Assembly (NCBI RefSeq): GCF_014640815.1
Contig: NZ_BMHM01000003.1
Span: 186,001-250,000 of the forward strand
DNA from: Vreelandella lutescens
GTDB lineage: Bacteria; Pseudomonadota; Gammaproteobacteria; Pseudomonadales; Halomonadaceae
Length of the DNA stretch: 64,000 nt
Reading direction: 5' to 3'
How positions within the stretch are numbered: the stretch's first letter is position 1; the number at the start of each line of letters is the position of its first letter. Below, one piece after another: positions 60,051-64,000 of the stretch. The position numbers were made by a program, and so were the translations under genes. The notes below the pieces were generated by a model that searched no databases, was not told where the DNA came from, and saw only the letters and a program-made list of their open reading frames with translations.

Positions 60051-60533
60051 ATGATGAAACTGGATCGCTATGATTTAAAAATCCTCGATATCCTTTCAAG
60101 GGATGGTCGAATCACCAAGTCGAAGCTGGCCGAGGCGATTAACCTTTCGGTTAGCCCCTGCTGGGAACGAGTGAAGCGCCTTGAAAAGGCCGGGGTGATT
60201 GAAGGGTACACAGCGCGCATCAATGCGGAGGTGTTGGTGCCGCGCAACCCCGTGTGGGTGCAAATCGAGCTCAAGCAGCACAACGCCGAAAGCTTTGCCC
60301 GCTTTGAAGCCCTGGTGATGCAAACCCCCGAGGTGACCGAGTGTGTGGCTGTCGGTGGTGGCGTCGATTATCTCGTGAAGTTTGAAGCCCGTACCATTGA
60401 TAGCTACCAGCGGATGATGGATAAGTGGCTGGTGTCAGAGGCGGGCATCGAGCGCTACTTTACGTATATCGTGACGAAGACGGTTAAACATGCGCCTATT
60501 GGCATTGATGCTGAGTCAAATGCTGATTTATAG
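60051..60533 (+). CDS. doeX: Lrp/AsnC-family regulator DoeX
   Basis: A 160-residue DNA-binding regulator. The helix-turn-helix is at about 5-60 (ILSRDGRITKSKLAEAINLS, then VSPCWERVKRLEKAGVIEGY), and the RAM ligand/oligomer domain covers about 70-150 (PEVTECVAVGGGVDYLVKF). In Halomonas elongata DoeX binds upstream of doeA and responds to ectoine breakdown (family knowledge). ATG 60051 or 60054 may start it. Its end overlaps the convergent cyclase gene by six bases. The usual next gene, doeC, is displaced by that gene. Confidence 0.92.
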   Translation: MMKLDRYDLKILDILSRDGRITKSKLAEAINLSVSPCWERVKRLEKAGVIEGYTARINAEVLVPRNPVWVQIELKQHNAESFARFEALVMQTPEVTECVAVGGGVDYLVKFEARTIDSYQRMMDKWLVSEAGIERYFTYIVTKTVKHAPIGIDAESNADL

Positions 60534-61757
60534 CGCTGTATTAATATTGGAAACAGATAGTGTTGAAAGGTGGTGGGCGTCGTTGTCAGGTTGATTGTTG
60601 ACTCGAACACGGTTGCGACCCTCTCGCTTTGCTTCATATAAGGCGGTATCCGCGGCTTTGATCAACGGGCTAAGCTCTGTGTCGGTACCCAGTGCGGCTA
60701 CACAAACGCCCACGCTGATGGTGACTCGCATCTCTTGAGTAGGCTGATGAGGAATCGCTAGCTCCATCACCTTAACGCGAATCTCTTCTGCTAAGGCGAG
60801 CGCATGACGTGTGTGGGAGCTGTTGTCAGAGCGTAATATCAAAAACTCTTCGCCCCCAAAACGGCATACCACATCGTCTGGCCTACAGGCGTCGCGGATG
60901 GCATTGGCAACGTCGCGTAGGCAGTTATCTCCCTCTGAATGTCCGTAAAAATCGTTAAAGGCTTTGAAGTGATCCACATCGATAAGAATGGCGGCAATAC
61001 AGTGCTGCGCGTTTGGATGCTGCTGTAAATCATCCGCGTAGCGAGCTAAGCCTCGGCGGTTGGTCAGCCCCGTCAGTGGGTCAATATGGGAAATTCTTTC
61101 GAGTTCTGCATTGCGGGCAGCCAGCTCCTCGCGAAGCTGCTCCACGCTGACATTCTCTAAATAGAGCCGCAAAGATTCAGCAGAAAAGCGGTAGTTAGCC
61201 ATCAAGGTGAGCACCAGCACAGGAACGCCCAGCGATAAATGATTAATAACGTAAAAGCTTGTTGAGCCAGACAAAAACCAAATAGACGAGTAAAGGCAAG
61301 CAAATACAAAGAGGGAGCTGTAGAGGCTTTGCTCGAAAGGCGGTGTTAAGACGATGGTCAGTACCATAAGAAAGACAAGGCCTGCATAAAAATAGCTAAG
61401 CACGCGTTCATTCTCTGAGCCAAGCAAAATGGCACACCACACGACGGCTGATAAGGTGATGACAAGGACGGCTGCTAGCTCTTTACGACGAATCGAAACA
61501 GGACGGTTGTAATAGGCAAAGAGAAAGAAAGTAAGCGGAAGCATCACGCAACCGCGAAGCAGCAACGAGCGGAGAGTAATATCTGGCAATAGGTAGATAT
61601 CTACCAGCGTGTAAGAAAAATAGAAAAACGCGAGCAGCTTGGTGAGTAGCCGCAATGTTTTGAGACGCTCATCATGGCGGTCGATATCGTACTTTTCGCG
61701 TACGGTCATTGCGCCCATGCGCTTTGACAACTGCTGATAGTAAGCTGGTCGGTACAC
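60528..61757 (-). CDS. Diguanylate cyclase with seven-helix-type membrane domain
   Basis: A 409-residue membrane protein. The GTG at 61757 is the likely start. Six or seven hydrophobic helices lie at about 40-195, for example FFYFSYTLVDIYLLPDITL and VLSYFYAGLVFLMVLTIVLT. A short coiled coil (ENVSVEQLREELAARNAELE) leads to the GGDEF domain at about 225-390. The active-site loop reads GGEEF and is complete. An RxxD inhibitory site (RPDD) lies five residues before it, so the enzyme should make cyclic di-GMP and be feedback-inhibited. It is inserted, on the opposite strand, between doeX and doeC; the sensing ligand is unknown. Confidence 0.9.
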   Translation of the reverse strand: MYRPAYYQQLSKRMGAMTVREKYDIDRHDERLKTLRLLTKLLAFFYFSYTLVDIYLLPDITLRSLLLRGCVMLPLTFFLFAYYNRPVSIRRKELAAVLVITLSAVVWCAILLGSENERVLSYFYAGLVFLMVLTIVLTPPFEQSLYSSLFVFACLYSSIWFLSGSTSFYVINHLSLGVPVLVLTLMANYRFSAESLRLYLENVSVEQLREELAARNAELERISHIDPLTGLTNRRGLARYADDLQQHPNAQHCIAAILIDVDHFKAFNDFYGHSEGDNCLRDVANAIRDACRPDDVVCRFGGEEFLILRSDNSSHTRHALALAEEIRVKVMELAIPHQPTQEMRVTISVGVCVAALGTDTELSPLIKAADTALYEAKREGRNRVRVNNQPDNDAHHLSTLSVSNINTAL

Positions 61758-62106
61758 GGTGTGATCTCTCGGCCTATTGAGCTACCTCAGCTTAACTGGG
61801 AATCAATGGGAAAGGGGAAGATAAAAACGTTTGCCACCATTTTTGTAGTTTAAAGGCGTTATAGCGACCGCAACGACGGCGAATATGCGTTCTCACCAAA
61901 AAAAACCGCTATAAACCGCCTTGCCACAAAAAAAGTAGCGGGTTTCTCCAGTGCTTTCAAAAACACTTCGTGTCTGATCTCCCGTACGCTGAGCACATCT
62001 GAACAGCAGGCTGTTTCGCCGCTGCTAATGGCTACTTTATTCATGCGTCACGGTTTGTTGCCCTCACTTGGCCTCACCGTACTGGCTGCAACCTGGGGAG
62101 GTTCCC
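61758..62106. other. 349-bp intergenic region, promoter of doeC
   Basis: No credible gene; a 61-codon antisense frame at 61859-62044 looks spurious. The stretch carries A-runs (61910-61917 and 61928-61934) flanking a GC-rich centre, and GGGGAGG directly before the doeC ATG. Because the insertion separates doeC from doeX, doeCD must have its own promoter here. No clear -35/-10 pair was found. Confidence 0.4.
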
Positions 62107-63603
62107 ATGACCACACTATCGACCACGCTTGTGAAACGCCTTGAAGACCCTCGCCTATTCCGTCAGTACGCTTATGTCAACGGCAAATGGACGCATGGTG
62201 AAGGTGGCCGCGAAGAGGCTGTCTTTGACCCCGCTACCAACGAAGCCATTGGCCATATTCCGTTGCTAGAGGCGAATCAAATCACTGCGGCGGTGGATGC
62301 GGCGGAAGCAGCGTTTGTTCACTGGCGGGCACTGCGCGCTGACGAGCGTTGCGAACGTCTGTTGGCGTGGTACGACCTCATTCAAGCTAACCGTGAAGAC
62401 TTGGCCACTATTATGACCCTGGAGCAGGGCAAACCACTGCCCGATGCTCGTGGCGAAGTGGAGTATGGCGCAAGCTTTGTGCGCTGGTTCGCGGAAGAGG
62501 GCAAGCGCACCTACGGTGAGACCATCCCGAGCCACATTCCCAATGCATCGCTCGGCACGATTAAAGAGCCGGTGGGCATTGCCGCGATGATTACGCCCTG
62601 GAACTTCCCGCTGGCGATGATCACCCGCAAAGCCGCTGCCGCGCTGGCCGCAGGCTGCCCGGTGATTGTGAAGCCCGCGAACGAAACGCCGTTCTCGGCG
62701 CTGGCGCTGGCAGAGCTTGCCGAGCGAGCGGGCATTCCCGAAGGCATCTTCAACGTGGTGTTGGGCGAGCCTGCGGAAGTCTCCAAGATTTTGTGCAGCG
62801 AACCGCGTATTCGTGCACTCTCGTTTACTGGCTCCACCCGTGTTGGCCGTCTGCTTATCGAGCAGAGCGCGAACACCGTGAAGCGGCTCTCGCTGGAGCT
62901 GGGCGGCAACGCACCGTTTATTGTTGGGCCAGATATGGACCCGAAAGAAGCCGCCTATGCCGCAGTATCGGCGAAGTTTCAAACGGCAGGGCAAGACTGC
63001 CTCGCCGCTAACCGGATTCTGGTACACGAATCGATTCACGATGAGTTTGTGGCCCAGTTCACCGAGCGTATGGCGGCACTCACTGTGGGCAACGGCCTGC
63101 ACGGCGAAGTCGATCTTGGCCCGCTCATTCACCGCCAAGCGGTTGAAAAAGCGGCTGCGATTGTGGACGACGCGATCTCTAAAGGGGCCACCATGATCGC
63201 GGGCGACCAAAGCCAAGCGCCGGGCGACAACTTCTTTATGCCGGTGCTGCTGACCGGTGTGACGCCGCAAATGAAAGTATGGCGGGAAGAGAACTTTGCC
63301 CCGGTGGCAGGTATTACCGCTTATAGTAGCGACGACGAAGTGATTGAGATGGCCAACGACACCGAATACGGTTTGGCCGCGTATATCTACACCCACGATA
63401 TTCGTCGTATTTGGAAGCTGATGCGCGCGCTGGAGTACGGCATGGTGAGCGTCAATTCCGTGAAGATGACCGGCCCGCCCGTGCCCTTCGGCGGCGTCAA
63501 GCAGTCTGGCCTTGGCCGTGAAGGTGGCGCCACGGGTATCGATGAATACCTGGAAACAAAGTACTACTGCCTGGGGGCGCTGGGTTCGGTATCGGGCAGC
63601 TAG
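62107..63603 (+). CDS. doeC: Aspartate-semialdehyde dehydrogenase DoeC
   Basis: A 498-residue NAD-linked aldehyde dehydrogenase of the succinate-semialdehyde type that oxidises aspartate semialdehyde to aspartate at the end of ectoine degradation. The start ATG 62107 follows GGGGAGG; the open frame back to 62068 lacks similarity. The coenzyme site is AAMITPWNFPLAMITRKAAA; the general base is in LSLELGGNAPFIVGPDMDP; the catalytic cysteine in TAGQDCLAANRILV; the C-terminal SGLGREGGATGIDEYLETKY is DoeC/GabD-like. With doeD starting 187 bp later, the assignment rests on the cluster; alone it could be a GabD. Confidence 0.92.
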   Translation: MTTLSTTLVKRLEDPRLFRQYAYVNGKWTHGEGGREEAVFDPATNEAIGHIPLLEANQITAAVDAAEAAFVHWRALRADERCERLLAWYDLIQANREDLATIMTLEQGKPLPDARGEVEYGASFVRWFAEEGKRTYGETIPSHIPNASLGTIKEPVGIAAMITPWNFPLAMITRKAAAALAAGCPVIVKPANETPFSALALAELAERAGIPEGIFNVVLGEPAEVSKILCSEPRIRALSFTGSTRVGRLLIEQSANTVKRLSLELGGNAPFIVGPDMDPKEAAYAAVSAKFQTAGQDCLAANRILVHESIHDEFVAQFTERMAALTVGNGLHGEVDLGPLIHRQAVEKAAAIVDDAISKGATMIAGDQSQAPGDNFFMPVLLTGVTPQMKVWREENFAPVAGITAYSSDDEVIEMANDTEYGLAAYIYTHDIRRIWKLMRALEYGMVSVNSVKMTGPPVPFGGVKQSGLGREGGATGIDEYLETKYYCLGALGSVSGS

Positions 63604-63636
63604 GTTTAGGAACCACAGCATCGCGCGCTGAAGCGC

Positions 63637-63716
63637 CCTCCCACAACACTCGCTGAGGCGCTTGAATAGGCCCTGTGGGAGGCCGGCTCTGCCGGGCGAA
63701 GGCACCGCTAGGTGCC
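63637..63716. repeat. REP/BIME-like palindromic element between doeC and doeD
   Basis: TGTGGGAGG (63674-63682) has an inverted copy CCTCCCACA (63637-63645). The plus copy continues into an imperfect GC hairpin (63682-63697), then GAAGG, the layout of Pseudomonas-type REP units. A separate perfect repeat GGCACC-GCTA-GGTGCC occupies 63701-63716. The paired inverted units suggest a REPIN/BIME. Copy number elsewhere is not visible. Confidence 0.5.
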
Positions 63717-63748
63717 CAACATTACGTCAGTCACCAAAGATAAAACAC

Positions 63749-63768
63749 CCTCCCCAACAGTGGGGAGG
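63749..63768 (+). promoter_or_regulatory. Hairpin in doeD leader
   Basis: CCTCCCCA, loop ACAG, TGGGGAGG: a perfect 8-bp stem 22 bp before the doeD ATG, with TTTATC behind. The anti-Shine-Dalgarno-like CCTCCC could mask a ribosome site, or the element could partly terminate transcription. Confidence 0.4.
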
Positions 63769-63790
63769 TTTATCGTACAGAGAGAACGTT

Positions 63791-64000
63791 ATGAGCTTGC
63801 ATCAGGATCTGATCGAACGCGATCGCAAAGTCACCTTTCACGCCTCTACCCACCTACGTGACTTCGCCCATGGCGATTTGCCTGGCCGTGTCATTACCGG
63901 CGGTAAAGGCATTAATATTGTTGATAAAGATGGCCGCGAGTTCATCGACGGTTTTGCTGGCCTCTACTGTGTCAACATCGGCTATGGCCGTACCGAAGTA
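63791..64000 (+). CDS. doeD: Diaminobutyrate transaminase DoeD, C-terminus cut by window edge
   Basis: The first 70 residues of a class III PLP aminotransferase, from ATG 63791 (MSLHQDLIERDRKVTFHAST). HLRDFAHGDLPGRVITGGKG, then IVDKDGREFIDGFAGLYCVN and IGYGRTEV, are typical of DoeD/GabT-like N-termini. In the pathway it converts L-2,4-diaminobutyrate to aspartate semialdehyde, the DoeC substrate. Position after doeC supports the name. The PLP lysine and the rest lie beyond base 64000. Confidence 0.85.
   Translation, partial: MSLHQDLIERDRKVTFHASTHLRDFAHGDLPGRVITGGKGINIVDKDGREFIDGFAGLYCVNIGYGRTEV

Noticed and set aside
61859-62044. 61-codon minus-strand frame before doeC
   Set aside because: Short, no ribosome site, in a region of A-runs; no homology that I recognise.
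62266-63705. 479-codon minus-strand open frame opposite doeC
   Set aside because: The composition (His, Arg, Gln, Asn rich) is the antisense shadow of doeC; no conserved motif and no ribosome site.
1-64000. CRISPR arrays, phage genes, insertion sequences, tRNA or rRNA genes
   Set aside because: No regularly spaced repeats, transposase or integrase signatures, or tRNA-like cloverleaf sequences were seen on either strand.

Overview
The window looks like a chromosome segment of a halophilic gammaproteobacterium of the Halomonadaceae (Halomonas or a close relative). The strongest indication is the ectoine-degradation cluster doeA-doeB-doeX / doeC-doeD at the right end, with a DoeA of 399 residues. 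A BCCT osmolyte carrier, two TRAP transporters and a GC-rich, densely packed layout of metabolic and transport genes agree with this. I see no rRNA or tRNA genes, phage, insertion sequences or CRISPR arrays. The outermost genes, an NCS1 permease on the left and doeD on the right, are cut by the window ends.

Layout. 1-9.5 kb: a purine/allantoin nitrogen locus with two NCS1 permeases, an Asp/Glu/hydantoin-type racemase, PuuE-type allantoinase, an RpiR regulator, a polar amino-acid-type ABC importer, (S)-ureidoglycine aminohydrolase and ureidoglycolate lyase. Three copies of a TTGTATACAA palindrome lie before its transcription units. 9.6-14.2 kb: pyruvate kinase directly followed by modABC and a DUF192 protein. 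14.2-22.7 kb: an EamA exporter, a DctPQM TRAP operon, and a TAXI-type TRAP system with a universal stress protein. 23-31.6 kb: a DUF2189 membrane protein, then a four-gene overlapping signalling operon (a secreted molybdopterin-domain-like protein without cysteine, a hybrid kinase with its own HPt, the FIST protein NosP, the kinase NahK). This is followed by a convergent NarL-type regulator and an ExaC-type aldehyde dehydrogenase. 31.6-36.2 kb: a SulP anion transporter, a BetT-like BCCT carrier and a His-rich Spy/CpxP-like periplasmic protein. 36.4-44.6 kb: a lipoprotein esterase and an mfp-rnd-baeS-baeR-like efflux operon facing a TetR gene. 44.6-57.5 kb: mixed metabolic genes (XRE regulator, quinone oxidoreductase with divergent LysR, haloacetate-dehalogenase-like hydrolase, OsmC-YcaO fusion, AGCS symporter, asparaginase, SpmA-SpmB fusion, LysO exporter, hydroxypyruvate reductase). 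57.8-64 kb: the doe cluster, interrupted by an opposite-strand diguanylate cyclase gene.

How the parts work together. The allantoin genes would import purine-derived ureides and turn them into glyoxylate, urea and ammonia; the allantoate-hydrolysing step is not in the window. The kinase operon resembles the known NosP/NahK nitric-oxide pathway of Pseudomonas and has acquired an extra sensor pair at its 5' end. The efflux operon encodes its own two-component system. A related 11-bp-phased TGCA motif lies before both the pump and the Spy-like gene, which suggests a local envelope-stress regulon. The doe genes convert ectoine through N-acetyl-diaminobutyrate and diaminobutyrate to aspartate.

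All functions come from reading the translated sequences and recalling protein families. No database search was run, and substrates of transporters are inferred unless stated.
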